Shown piece after piece: positions 1 through 7,470 of a stretch of DNA of 32,369 nt. The position numbers and the translations under genes were made by a program. The stretch spans positions 1 through 32,369 of the forward strand of contig CAYRLB010000026.1 of assembly GCA_964424945.1 (NCBI GenBank), in the 5' to 3' direction. The DNA is from WHSP01 sp964424945. Lineage in GTDB: Bacteria; Gemmatimonadota; Gemmatimonadetes; Longimicrobiales; Longimicrobiaceae. Numbering within the stretch: the stretch's first letter is position 1; each line of letters begins with the position of its first letter. The notes beneath the pieces were generated by a model. That model was not told where the DNA came from. It was given only the letters and a program-made list of their open reading frames with translations, and did no database searches.

Positions 1-30
1 GAGTGCTCTACCGGGCTGAGCCACGTCCCG
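1..30 (-). tRNA. tRNA, 5' part only, probably tRNA-Pro
   Basis: Read on the minus strand from base 30, the sequence gives a 7-nt acceptor strand CGGGACG, then U8 and G9. A D-stem GCUC/GAGC closes the loop AGCCCGGUA, followed by A26 and the first bases of the anticodon stem. The window edge removes the anticodon and the 3' half. A C at position 1 together with this D-arm is typical of bacterial tRNA-Pro; the initiator tRNA also starts with C but has a different D-arm. Amino-acid identity is inferred, as the anticodon is not visible. Confidence 0.7.
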
Positions 31-68
31 CAAACAGTCTTCAAAGCTAGAGATCGGCGGGTCGACTG

Positions 69-719
69 TCAACCGAGCGCGCCTCGTCCCAGCCCAGCAG
101 CAGCAAGACGTCGGATGGCTGGCAACGCCGTCCGAATTGCATCCCCGCGATGGCTATGCCGATTCTTGATCTCCCCCGGGACTTCGGCAAAGGTCCGGTC
201 GAGAAAGGGAAGGTAGAAGAGCGGATCATAACCGAACCCGCCATCGCCCCGCGGAGCAGTGAGAATCCGGCCGTCGACGGTCCCCCGAAATATCTCCTCA
301 CCGGCCGGCGACACGAGGGCGAGGGCGCAGACGTACTGCGCCGAACGCTCCTTCTCGGGCAGACCATCCAGCTTCTGAAGCAGAAGCGCATTGTTGGCGC
401 GGTCGAGGTCAATGCCGGAAAGGTCGATCCGCTCGGAGAAGCGTTTGGAACGGACACCGGGTGCACCACCCAGCGCATCGACGCTCAGGCCCGAGTCGTC
501 AGCGAGCACCGGCTTCCCTGAAAGGCTCGCGAAATAGCGCGCTTTCGCCAGGGCATTCTCTTCGAATGTCTCGAAAATCTCGATCGCTTCCTCCGCAGGC
601 GCATAGGCCACTCCTGCCTGATCGAGGTCGATGATCTCCAGCCCCGGGATATTGCCGGTCATCTCGATGATCTCGCGCAGCTTGTGTGCGCTGCGGGTGG
701 CGACGACCAGTTGCGTCAT
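69..719 (-). CDS. rdgB: RdgB/HAM1 non-canonical purine NTP pyrophosphatase
   Basis: This 216-residue protein hydrolyses ITP, dITP and XTP to the monophosphates in the cytoplasm, keeping deaminated purines out of DNA and RNA. The N-terminus LVVATRSAHKLREI matches the family's nucleotide-binding start, (S/A)xNxxK-like, here with TRSAHK. The central DDSGLSVDALGGAPGV is the diagnostic HAM1 motif, and GFGYDPLFYLP followed by SHRGDA near the C-terminus completes the set. Length is close to the usual 195-210 residues, with a short extra tail. The ATG at 717-719 overlaps the stop of rph by 4 nt, so translation is probably coupled. The rph-rdgB order is common in bacteria. It is the last protein gene of the eight-gene chain and lies just upstream of the tRNA. 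Confidence 0.95.
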   Translation of the reverse strand: MTQLVVATRSAHKLREIIEMTGNIPGLEIIDLDQAGVAYAPAEEAIEIFETFEENALAKARYFASLSGKPVLADDSGLSVDALGGAPGVRSKRFSERIDLSGIDLDRANNALLLQKLDGLPEKERSAQYVCALALVSPAGEEIFRGTVDGRILTAPRGDGGFGYDPLFYLPFLDRTFAEVPGEIKNRHSHRGDAIRTALPAIRRLAAAGLGRGALG

Positions 720-1441
720 CCCTTCAGCACCGAATTCTGGAGAGTGAAGAGCTCCTGGATCGCACTGTGGGCAGTCGAGACCATCGCCGCGAGCTGCTCC
801 GGCTGGAAGGGAGAGCGCTCGGCAGTCCCCTGAACCTCAACCAGTCCGCCATTGTCGAGAGCGACCACATTGAGGTCGACCTCCGCGCTGGAATCTTCAG
901 CGTAATCCAGGTCGAGCAGGATCTCGCCGCGCACGATGCCGACGCTTACTGCGGCGACCCTCTGGCGGAAGGGCGTCACCGTCAAGCGCTCCTGCTGAAC
1001 GAGCCAGTTGCAGGCGAGTTCCAGGGCGATACACCCACCCGTGATGGAGGCCGTGCGCGTACCACCATCAGCCTGAATGACATCACAATCGATCCGGATC
1101 GTACGTTCACCGAGCGCCGCGAGATCCACACACGCTCTCAGGCTGCGGCCGATCAGACGCTGGATCTCCTGCGTCCGACCCCCCAACGTGCTCCGCTCCC
1201 GATTCGTACGCGTATGGGTCGCGCGTGGGAGCATCGCGTACTCGGCCGTGACCCAGCCTTCGCCGCGCCCCTTCTTCCACCCGGGCACCGACTCTTCGAC
1301 CGAAGCTGCGCAGAGCACGCGCGTGTTCCCCATCGAGATGAGGCACGACCCCTCTGCGTAAGGAACAGCGCCCACCTCAACCGACGAAGGCCGAAGCACC
1401 GAAGCAGCACGGGATCGTTCGCGACCTGAAATCTCAGTCAT
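716..1441 (-). CDS. rph: Ribonuclease PH
   Basis: This 241-residue phosphorolytic 3'-5' exoribonuclease trims tRNA 3' ends using inorganic phosphate and assembles as a hexameric ring. Family hallmarks are visible. The start has SSVEVGAVPYAEGSCLISMGNT, split here as SSVEVGAVPY and EGSCLISMGNT. GRTQEIQRLIGRSLRA contains the phosphate-site arginine region. DCDVIQADGGTRTASITGG is the conserved catalytic core, and IVRGEILLDLDYAEDS supplies the acidic metal-binding residues. Length matches the family (about 240). The start overlaps the upstream adenylyltransferase stop by 4 nt and the gene's own end overlaps rdgB by 4 nt. Function is assigned from strong motif agreement. Confidence 0.96.
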   Translation of the reverse strand: MTEISGRERSRAASVLRPSSVEVGAVPYAEGSCLISMGNTRVLCAASVEESVPGWKKGRGEGWVTAEYAMLPRATHTRTNRERSTLGGRTQEIQRLIGRSLRACVDLAALGERTIRIDCDVIQADGGTRTASITGGCIALELACNWLVQQERLTVTPFRQRVAAVSVGIVRGEILLDLDYAEDSSAEVDLNVVALDNGGLVEVQGTAERSPFQPEQLAAMVSTAHSAIQELFTLQNSVLKG

Positions 1442-1920
1442 CGTCCGGATTGCGCCTTCTGCAGAATGGAGGTTGTGGATCGTCCGGCTACGAGTGGCGC
1501 GAGAACCACTCTTCCGCCGGCCGCCTGTACGTCGGATGCCCCTACGACATCTTCAACCGCGTAGTCGGCCCCTTTGACAAGCACATCCGGAAGGATCGCC
1601 GCGATGAGCTCGGCGGGCGTGTCCTCCTTGAATACGACGACCCCGGAGACACTTTCAAGTGCGGCGAGAACAACCGCCCGGTCGTCGACGGGATTGACCG
1701 GTCGTCCCTCTCCCTTGAGCCTGGTGACCGAAGCGTCCGAATTCAGGCCGACGAGCAGACGGTCACCTTGCGAGCGGGCGAAGGCGAGATATTCGACATG
1801 TCCGCGATGCAGAATATCGAAACAGCCATTCGTGAAGACGACGACGTCCCTGCGCCCGGGGCCGAACTGTTCAATCGCTTCGGAGACGGAGAGGATCCTC
1901 GAGGAGAAGAGGTCGCTCAT
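1438..1920 (-). CDS. rfaE2: D-glycero-beta-D-manno-heptose 1-phosphate adenylyltransferase (RfaE2/HldE C-domain type)
   Basis: This 160-residue cytidylyltransferase-fold enzyme is expected to transfer AMP from ATP to heptose-1-phosphate, giving ADP-heptose for the LPS inner core. The N-terminal FTNGCFDILHRGHVEYL carries the nucleotidyltransferase HxGH motif (HRGH). LVGLNSDASVTRLKGEGRPV and the RAVVLAALESV stretch are typical of the HldE C-terminal domain, and AGRSTTSIL near the end is the family's ATP-binding closing motif. It is a stand-alone domain without the HldE sugar kinase part, which must be encoded elsewhere or be absent. A related activity on another sugar phosphate is possible. It overlaps hemC and rph by 4 nt each. 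Confidence 0.88.
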   Translation of the reverse strand: MSDLFSSRILSVSEAIEQFGPGRRDVVVFTNGCFDILHRGHVEYLAFARSQGDRLLVGLNSDASVTRLKGEGRPVNPVDDRAVVLAALESVSGVVVFKEDTPAELIAAILPDVLVKGADYAVEDVVGASDVQAAGGRVVLAPLVAGRSTTSILQKAQSGR

Positions 1921-2885
1921 GGTCCCGTCGGTGGTGGAATCCCGTCTGCGGCCTCGCGAATCGCCCGGAGGATATCGCGGGCGCCTTTGCTCTCGAGGCG
2001 GGTCGCGAGTCGGATGCCGAGAGCTTCAGGATCGGCAAGCGCGCCGTAATCGTGCTCACGAAGCACGCGCTCACCATCCAGCGAAGCGACGAGTCCCTCC
2101 ATCGAAATGCGGCCATCCCAAACCCGTGCAAGCGCTGCGATGGGAACCTGGCACCCCCCCTCGAGCTCGCGCAGGAAAGCGCGCTCAGCCCGGACGCACG
2201 CGGATGAAGACCGATCGTCGAGACAGTCGATTGTGCGCTGAGTCACCGCGTCATCTTCACGGGCAACGATCGCCAGTGCGCCCTGTCCGACAGCAGGGAG
2301 CCAATCGTCCGTATCGAGATAGGCGGAGATGCGGTCCTCCCAGCCGAGCCGCAGAACCCCGGCGGCAGCCAGGATGATCGCGTCGTACTCACCGGCGTCG
2401 AGCTTCGCGAGGCGTGTGTTGAGATTTCCTCTCAGGTCGACGACCTGCAGGTCGGGGCGCAGGTGGTGGAGCTGCGCGCGCCGGCGGAGCGAACTCGTCC
2501 CGACACGCGCACCCGGGGGGAGCCGGCCGATCGACACGTCAGCGCCGCGCGGCCCGATCAGCACATCGCGGGGATCCTCGCGATGGCCGACGGCGGCGAG
2601 GCGGAGCCCCTTCGTGACCGTCGTCGGAACATCCTTCAGCGAATGAACCGCGATATCCGCCCTGCGGTCGAGGAGCGCCTCATCGACCTCCTTCGTGAAG
2701 AGACCGCGGTCGCCGATGCGGGCAAGAGGCACATCGAGGATGCGGTCGCCCTTCGTTTTGATGATCTCGATCTCAACGGTCAGATCCGGGTGTGCGCTGC
2801 GTAGCGCATCGGCGATGAATTCAGCCTGCCAGAGCGCGAGCTGACTCCCGCGGGATGCGATCCGAAGCGCCTTGTCGCCTACCAC
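1917..2885 (-). CDS. hemC: Hydroxymethylbilane synthase (porphobilinogen deaminase)
   Basis: This 322-residue enzyme joins four porphobilinogens into hydroxymethylbilane for haem and related tetrapyrroles. The catalytic Asp lies in HSLKDVPT (D85). The arginine-rich cofactor and substrate site is seen as GTSSLRRRAQL (residues 129-139) and DLRGNLNTRLAKL. The cysteine that carries the dipyrromethane cofactor is C245 in LEGGCQVPIAA. Length agrees with the family (about 310). The start is GTG at 2883-2885 and overlaps the LptE-like gene by 7 nt; the stop overlaps rfaE2 by 4 nt. No other hem gene is visible in the window, so haem synthesis is dispersed here and hemC sits among envelope genes. Confidence 0.96.
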   Translation of the reverse strand: MVGDKALRIASRGSQLALWQAEFIADALRSAHPDLTVEIEIIKTKGDRILDVPLARIGDRGLFTKEVDEALLDRRADIAVHSLKDVPTTVTKGLRLAAVGHREDPRDVLIGPRGADVSIGRLPPGARVGTSSLRRRAQLHHLRPDLQVVDLRGNLNTRLAKLDAGEYDAIILAAAGVLRLGWEDRISAYLDTDDWLPAVGQGALAIVAREDDAVTQRTIDCLDDRSSSACVRAERAFLRELEGGCQVPIAALARVWDGRISMEGLVASLDGERVLREHDYGALADPEALGIRLATRLESKGARDILRAIREAADGIPPPTGP

Positions 2886-3379
2886 TGTGACTGCGCCCCT
2901 TCGATGATCTTCTGCACCAGTTCCTCCACCGCCCGGGTCCTTCCTATCTCGATGCCCTCGTTGTCCGGCTGGAAGTTGCCCACCACCGACTGGGACTGTG
3001 CGCGCCAGAGCGACCGGTCCTGACGAAGGTCGTAAATCTCGACATCGTAGGTGATGCGGACCTCGCGCTGCAGGACGGGGATGCGCTGCGCGTCCTGGGC
3101 GACCGGCCGAATGCTGGCCGCAACCTCATTATATCCTACGATCCGCCCCCGGACGACGGCATCGGCGGTTCCTTCGGCGGCGAGGCGCACGCCCAGGTTG
3201 CGCGGAAGCTCCTCCTGGATCCGCTGCTCCACCTCCGACTCGATGAGCGGCTGCGGGGTCGTATTCTCGAAAGGAACGACCGCGAGCGTCCGGATATGCG
3301 GAGGAAGCCCGCCGCCGACGAAGGAGTAGTTGCAGGACGCGAGCAGGGGAAAAAGCAGAAGAGCCGCAATCTTACGCAT
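2879..3379 (-). CDS. lptE: LptE-like outer-membrane lipoprotein
   Basis: This 166-residue lipoprotein has a signal peptide ending in the lipobox LLASC, giving a lipidated Cys16. The mature start, NYSFVGGGLPPHIRTLAVVPFEN, is characteristic of the LptE (LPS-assembly lipoprotein) fold: GCGY/NYSF-type start, then IKTIAVPxFxN. LptE plugs the LptD barrel and helps deliver LPS to the outer leaflet. I chose the ATG at 3379 because it begins directly at the signal peptide, whereas upstream in-frame codons give an unlikely extension. It overlaps the preceding lipoprotein gene by 8 nt. LptD is not in the window. Assignment rests on start motif, size and topology; these proteins diverge strongly. Confidence 0.82.
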   Translation of the reverse strand: MRKIAALLLFPLLASCNYSFVGGGLPPHIRTLAVVPFENTTPQPLIESEVEQRIQEELPRNLGVRLAAEGTADAVVRGRIVGYNEVAASIRPVAQDAQRIPVLQREVRITYDVEIYDLRQDRSLWRAQSQSVVGNFQPDNEGIEIGRTRAVEELVQKIIEGAQSQW

Positions 3380-4079
3380 CCGGTCTCCAGATGTCGCCGG
3401 GGAAGGACTCCACGTCACGTCGTGTTTCCACGGTGAGAGTAAGGTTTCTGAAAGCCGACCAGTCGCGGTACTCCGTTCGGGTGACCTCACCCTCGGCGTC
3501 GTAGGAGATGGCCACCGATTCGATCACCCCCTGCCCTACTGCCCGTTCGATGCGAACGGGTCGCGGAATCGCTCCCTCACTTCCGGCGGTGAACGCAAAG
3601 AGATAGAGATCACCGTTGGGGGCTACGTACCGGAGTTCCGTCGACCGACCATCGATCGTTGCCGAGGAGAGCTCTGCCCCGGTCGGAACCTCGAAAACTC
3701 CGAGTGCGCCCCAGAGGAGCACCGGCGATGGAAGTTCGACGGGCGAGCGCACGGCCGCGGGAAACCTGTACCGACCATCGGCAAGTGCGGCAACGAGATA
3801 GGTTTCGCCACGCGGTCCGAAGAGATCGAGGCGTATCCGTTCCGGCGCCTCGACACGAACCACGCCCCGGCCACTCGCGCGGGAGCCGCCCTCCTCGAGA
3901 TTCCAGGCGAAGTTGACCTGGTAGGGCGAGTCGGGTGTCGTCGCGGCGCTCAACTCCAAGGCCAGAGCGCCCGGATCGGCGACCGGCACGCCTGAAACGG
4001 GGGCCAGTCGCGAAGAGGTGCAACCTCCGAAGATGAATAGGGCCGTGAGCAGGCCGAGTCGAGCTGTTCTCTTTATCAT
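3372..4079 (-). CDS. Outer-membrane lipoprotein, LolA/LolB-like (DUF4292-like)
   Basis: This 235-residue protein has a basic N-terminus, a hydrophobic stretch and the lipobox IFGGC with Cys20, so it should be a lipoprotein. The mature part reads as an all-beta half-barrel typical of LolA/LolB-type folds. An amphipathic strand (YQVNFAWNLEEGG) is followed by GRGVVRVEAPERIRLDLFGPRGE, a stretch much like the (G)xxxxxxPxxxRLDLxxPxG core of LolB and DUF4292 proteins. The position directly before an LptE-like gene and after a lipoprotein gene fits a role in lipoprotein or LPS trafficking. The fold is inferred; I cannot decide between a true LolB and a related lipid-binding lipoprotein. It overlaps both neighbours (4 and 8 nt). 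Confidence 0.72.
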   Translation of the reverse strand: MIKRTARLGLLTALFIFGGCTSSRLAPVSGVPVADPGALALELSAATTPDSPYQVNFAWNLEEGGSRASGRGVVRVEAPERIRLDLFGPRGETYLVAALADGRYRFPAAVRSPVELPSPVLLWGALGVFEVPTGAELSSATIDGRSTELRYVAPNGDLYLFAFTAGSEGAIPRPVRIERAVGQGVIESVAISYDAEGEVTRTEYRDWSAFRNLTLTVETRRDVESFPGDIWRPDA

Positions 4080-6268
4080 TGAGCCATCTGTCGCGGGATC
4101 TCCACGATTCGCACGATTCGATCCCCGGCCAGGAGTTCCTCCATCACGGGACGACCCGAGAGTAGTCTCCCGAAAGCTGTATAGGTTCCATCGAGATGGG
4201 GCTGGGAGGAGTGAGCGAGGAAGAACTGGGATCCTCCACTGTCCGGTCCTGCCAGCGCCATCCCCAGCGTGCCCGCCTCGAAACGCTCCCGGTTGAGCTC
4301 GTCACGAATTACATACCCGAGACTGCCCGAGGTGTCCCCGCGGAGGTCCCCACCCTGTATTACGAAGTTCGGAACGACCCGCGGCCACTCCTGTCCATCG
4401 AAGAATCCGATACGAACCAGTGCGAGGAAGTTCGCGACCGTGAGAGGCGCCTCCTCCGGCAGCAGTTCGACGGTGAGGTCGCCGCGGTCCGTCTCGATGA
4501 GAAGCCAGGGGCGGGCGAGCTCCCGATCTGCCGGAGCGATCCATTCGCGGACCGCGCTTTCGATCGTCTGGCGGCGCGTTCCCGATGCCAGCGGAAAGGC
4601 CGGTCCCCACGCGCTTCGCACATCCCGCCCGAACATCTGCTCCACCCGCTGCCGGACCAGATAATGGGATGACTCGGGGAAGCGGGCAAAGAAGGCGCGC
4701 TCCGGGAAAGGAATACCGTGCTCGCGAAGGGCCGAAATCGCATCGATGGCGGCGATCTGAGCGTCGGGAACCGAGTCGGCCTGCGCCTGAGCGTACGCGT
4801 CGAGGAAGAGCGAGAAGAGGGATGGATCGGCGATTCTTGCACCTGCGTCGATGGCGGCGGCTCTCAACTGCGGATCGCTTTGCTGCAGCGCATCGATGAG
4901 AAGTGACCTGACCGATCGAAGGGAGGCGGTATCCTCCCGTTCGGCAATCGCGCGGATCGTAGCCGTTGCGACCCTGGGATCCGGATCGGTTGCGGCGGGA
5001 AGGATTGCGGCATAGTCGAGGGCAGGCAGAGTGGCGAGGGCCTCTCCAGCGGCGGCCCGGAGACGCCACGCGTCATCTTCCAGAAGTGCGCCGAGCGTCG
5101 CTTTCGTCGATGGTTGCGAAGGTGCGACGGCGGCAAGGGCGACGGCGGCGAGCGCTCGATGATGAAGATGGGCATCCGGGTCGAACGCCGCCTGCGCCAG
5201 AAGCCCGGCTGCATCTGAGGCATCTTCGCCCCTCTGGCCAACGGCTTCCAGTGCGGCCGCGCGCTCGTGGAGCCCGCCCTGCCGAGCAATCTGCCTCAGC
5301 GCATCCCTGGCAGGCCCAGCGTCGAAAGTAGCGAGTGTTCGGACGGCTTCGATGCGCACCCCATAGACCGAGTCGTGCAGGAGGGGCAGGAGGTCAGAGA
5401 CCACATCTTCTGTCGTCGCCCCAGCACCATCAGGAAGCTGGCGACGTAGCCCCCTGACAGCGAGGGCGCGAACTTCGCCGTCCGCATCAACGAGCCGCGC
5501 ACGGAGAAGCGGTGTGATGGACGATGCCGGATGACGGATCAGCCCCTGAAGGGCAGCTCGGCGGATTCCCGGGGCGGGGGCGTCCATCCAGCGCGTGTAG
5601 ATGTCCGCGTCATCGACGCCAGCACGATACGAGGCGAGAAGCGCCGCGGCCACCAACCCTGGCGCGGACGCAGCGGACGCAGCGGACGCAGCGGACGCGG
5701 AATCGATGCCGAGGAGGAATCCGCGCAATGTCTCCGTCGCGTCCGGCGTACCGATCCGGCCCAGCGCCGTCGCGGCGGCGGTGGCGACGACGACACTGAA
5801 GGTCGAATCCCGAACCAGCATCCGGTTGGAAAGCGTCGACACGCTCGCGGTATCCGCCAGCATCCCGAGCGCGAACGCTGCCGCCGAAGCTACCATTCCG
5901 TCGGCATCGGCTAGGAGATGACGCGCCGTCGGCCGGGCATCTGGCTGGCCCGTGCGCCCTGCGGCGTATGCAGCCTGCCTCCGAACCCTGGGGTCCTCTG
6001 CGGAGGCGGCGTCTGAGAAGGTGATCGTGTCGAAGGCCTTTCGATCCGCGAACTCGATGACGTCAACAATCCGCTGGACATCCTCCTCTGAGAGCGGATA
6101 CGCCGGCGCGGGCTGTGGAGCGGAGGGCTGGACCGACGATGCAGAACAGGCCGCTGCGGCAAGGAGGATCAGCGCCCCCATCGGAGCGCGGGCGGCGCGC
6201 GAAAGGCGCCGGCGCTTCGATCGCCAAGAAGGGATCTCGTCCCTTTCCGCTCCTGCAGCTTCAGTCAT
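4076..6268 (-). CDS. HEAT-repeat lipoprotein with C-terminal cyclophilin (peptidyl-prolyl isomerase) domain
   Basis: This 730-residue fusion starts with a basic segment and hydrophobic stretch ending in a lipobox (LAAAAC, Cys41). ATG at 6268 overlaps ybgC by 8 nt; a later ATG at 6181 would start directly at the signal peptide and is equally possible. Residues about 75-560 are alpha-helical HEAT or PBS-lyase-like repeats, seen as recurring DPxxRxAAxxAL patterns (for example RRQAAYAAGRTGQPDA, VRALAVRGLRRQL, ELRAAAIDAGARI). Residues about 588-725 form a cyclophilin domain: VELLPEEAPLTVANFLAL, RVVPNFVIQGGD (catalytic-type Arg, Phe, Gln) and GSQFFLAHS are all present. It probably folds or holds outer-membrane proteins in the periplasm, using the repeats as a binding scaffold. 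An in-frame 9-bp tandem repeat at 5664-5699 encodes Ser-Ala-Ala units. Confidence 0.88.
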   Translation of the reverse strand: MTEAAGAERDEIPSWRSKRRRLSRAARAPMGALILLAAAACSASSVQPSAPQPAPAYPLSEEDVQRIVDVIEFADRKAFDTITFSDAASAEDPRVRRQAAYAAGRTGQPDARPTARHLLADADGMVASAAAFALGMLADTASVSTLSNRMLVRDSTFSVVVATAAATALGRIGTPDATETLRGFLLGIDSASAASAASAASAPGLVAAALLASYRAGVDDADIYTRWMDAPAPGIRRAALQGLIRHPASSITPLLRARLVDADGEVRALAVRGLRRQLPDGAGATTEDVVSDLLPLLHDSVYGVRIEAVRTLATFDAGPARDALRQIARQGGLHERAAALEAVGQRGEDASDAAGLLAQAAFDPDAHLHHRALAAVALAAVAPSQPSTKATLGALLEDDAWRLRAAAGEALATLPALDYAAILPAATDPDPRVATATIRAIAEREDTASLRSVRSLLIDALQQSDPQLRAAAIDAGARIADPSLFSLFLDAYAQAQADSVPDAQIAAIDAISALREHGIPFPERAFFARFPESSHYLVRQRVEQMFGRDVRSAWGPAFPLASGTRRQTIESAVREWIAPADRELARPWLLIETDRGDLTVELLPEEAPLTVANFLALVRIGFFDGQEWPRVVPNFVIQGGDLRGDTSGSLGYVIRDELNRERFEAGTLGMALAGPDSGGSQFFLAHSSQPHLDGTYTAFGRLLSGRPVMEELLAGDRIVRIVEIPRQMAQ
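5664..5699. repeat. Four tandem 9-bp units (GCGGACGCA) inside the HEAT-cyclophilin gene
   Basis: The unit GCGGACGCA is repeated three times exactly, with a fourth copy differing at its last base. The period of 9 keeps the reading frame and encodes a Ser-Ala-Ala run on the minus strand, in a linker between HEAT repeats. Copy number could change by slippage without breaking the gene. Confidence 0.9.
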
Positions 6269-6671
6269 CCGATGTAAGTCTTCGCATCAGCTCCGCCGGC
6301 AGCTTTCGCGGCTTCGAATCGGCATCGAGCGCAATCAGCGTCGTGCGGGCTGTGGCGAGTTGATCGGTTGAGCCATCGTCATTGACGCGCAGGATCCGGT
6401 ACGCGAACTCGATCGTTCTGGATCGCAGCCTCTCGATTCGCGCTTCGGCTCTGATCATATCATCGTAGCGCGCGGGCGCATGATACCGCATCGAGAGATC
6501 CGACACCGCGAGAAGGACTCCGGAGCGCTCGAGTTCGGCATACGACTGGCCGCGCAGCCGGATCAGCTCGGTCCGGGCCATCTCACACCAGACGAGGTAG
6601 TTCGCGTGGTACACGACCCCCATCTGGTCCGTCTCGGCGTAGCGTACACGAAAGTCCAGGGAAGCGATCAT
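6261..6671 (-). CDS. ybgC: Acyl-CoA thioesterase, YbgC / 4-hydroxybenzoyl-CoA thioesterase family
   Basis: This 136-residue single hot-dog-fold protein is of the size of YbgC. The active-site motif YAETDQMGVVYHANY contains the catalytic Asp (D15) in its usual context, and YLVWCEMARTELIR continues the family signature. The RARYDD-like segment (APARYDDMIRAEARI) and the late TARTTLIALD strand also fit. YbgC enzymes hydrolyse short or medium acyl-CoA or acyl-ACP, and are often linked to the Tol-Pal envelope system. Here there is no tol gene, but it heads a chain of envelope lipoprotein genes. The start ATG is directly at the first strand. It is the first gene of the chain, so the operon promoter should lie in 6672-6871. 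Confidence 0.9.
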   Translation of the reverse strand: MIASLDFRVRYAETDQMGVVYHANYLVWCEMARTELIRLRGQSYAELERSGVLLAVSDLSMRYHAPARYDDMIRAEARIERLRSRTIEFAYRILRVNDDGSTDQLATARTTLIALDADSKPRKLPAELMRRLTSDD

Positions 6672-6871
6672 CCGACGGGTAAAGCAGGAGGGAGGGTATA
6701 CAATCGCACCGGGCGCCGGACACCTCCCGGGCGCCCTGCTACGAGCTGTGTACGTGCTGCAACTGCCCGATGGGTGGAAGCGGAACAGGCCCTCGCCGGC
6801 AGTCGAGCCTCGAGCGATCCGGAGGCCTCGCCATTGTCGCTACTGAACGACGCCGGTAAGTTGCCGCCCCA
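6672..6871. other. Divergent intergenic region between ybgC chain and LpxH-like gene
   Basis: This 200-nt spacer separates two divergently transcribed genes and must hold the promoter of the eight-gene chain as well as that of the LpxH-like gene. On the minus strand TATACC occurs about 30 nt upstream of ybgC, but no matching -35 box is apparent. On the plus strand the LpxH-like start is preceded by only a weak GGTAAG Shine-Dalgarno-like sequence. No convincing promoter could be fixed by eye. Confidence 0.5.
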
Positions 6872-7462
6872 ATGAATGATCTGCCTCTGTACGTCGTTTC
6901 CGATATCCATCTTGGCGCCGTCCCGGACGAGACGGAACGCGCCTTCCTGCGCTTTCTCGATGAGGTGGCGGTTTCTGCGTCCCGCCTGCTGATCAACGGC
7001 GACCTCTTCGACTTCTGGTTCGAGTACCGGACGGTCATCCACGCGAAGCACTACCGAGTGCTGGCTGCGCTGAAAGANNNNNNNNNNNNNNNNNNNNNNN
7101 NNNNNNNNNNNNNNNNNNNNNNNNNNNNNNNNNNNNNNNNNNNNNNNNNNNNNNNNNNNNNNNNNNNNNNNNNNNNNGACTGGGGAAGTCGCCTCGCCTC
7201 CTTCGTTTCGACGACAGAGGGGAAGCAGGGAAATGCGCACGGCACGAATCCCGTTCGGGCCGCGGCGCTGTCGACCTGGGCGGAACAGCGGCTCGCCGAG
7301 CGGCCGGACATCGACCTCGTCCTGGCAGGACATACCCATATCCCGGTCGTCAAAGAAGTCGAACCGGGACGCTATTACATCAATACGGGCGACTGGATCA
7401 ACCACTCGAACTACCTCGTCCTCCGGAAGGATGCGCCGCCCGTTCTCCGTAGCTGGAGCTGA
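6872..7462 (+). CDS. lpxH: LpxH-like UDP-2,3-diacylglucosamine pyrophosphatase, interrupted by an assembly gap
   Basis: This is a calcineurin-like metallophosphoesterase. The first block, YVVSDIHLG, has the D11-x-H13 metal ligands; NGDLFDFWFEY has the next metal Asp and is the LpxH-type sequence; AGHTHIPV near the end has the last His pair, followed by YYINTGDW. LpxH removes UMP from UDP-2,3-diacylglucosamine in lipid A synthesis. The middle, including the expected GNxD motif, falls inside 100 N. If the gap were really 100 bp the protein would have 196 residues, and the spacing between GDLFD and GHTH would be about 45 residues shorter than in typical LpxH. The gap is therefore probably larger than written. 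Upstream and downstream parts are in the same frame only by virtue of the N count. Confidence 0.83.
   Translation: MNDLPLYVVSDIHLGAVPDETERAFLRFLDEVAVSASRLLINGDLFDFWFEYRTVIHAKHYRVLAALKXXXXXXXXXXXXXXXXXXXXXXXXXXXXXXXXXXDWGSRLASFVSTTEGKQGNAHGTNPVRAAALSTWAEQRLAERPDIDLVLAGHTHIPVVKEVEPGRYYINTGDWINHSNYLVLRKDAPPVLRSWS
7078..7177. other. Assembly gap (100 N)
   Basis: Exactly 100 ambiguous bases, the usual placeholder for a scaffold join of unknown length. It lies inside a single phosphoesterase gene whose flanking halves are coherent, so the join is believable but its length is not. Confidence 0.98.
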
Positions 7463-7470
7463 AGCACCGA

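Noticed and set aside
3128..3133. TATAAT on the minus strand inside the LptE-like gene
   Set aside because: It is within the coding sequence of an overlapping gene chain, with no matching -35 box; most likely chance.
5664..5699. CRISPR-like repeat
   Set aside because: The units are 9 bp, contiguous and in frame, with no spacers; this is a coding tandem repeat.
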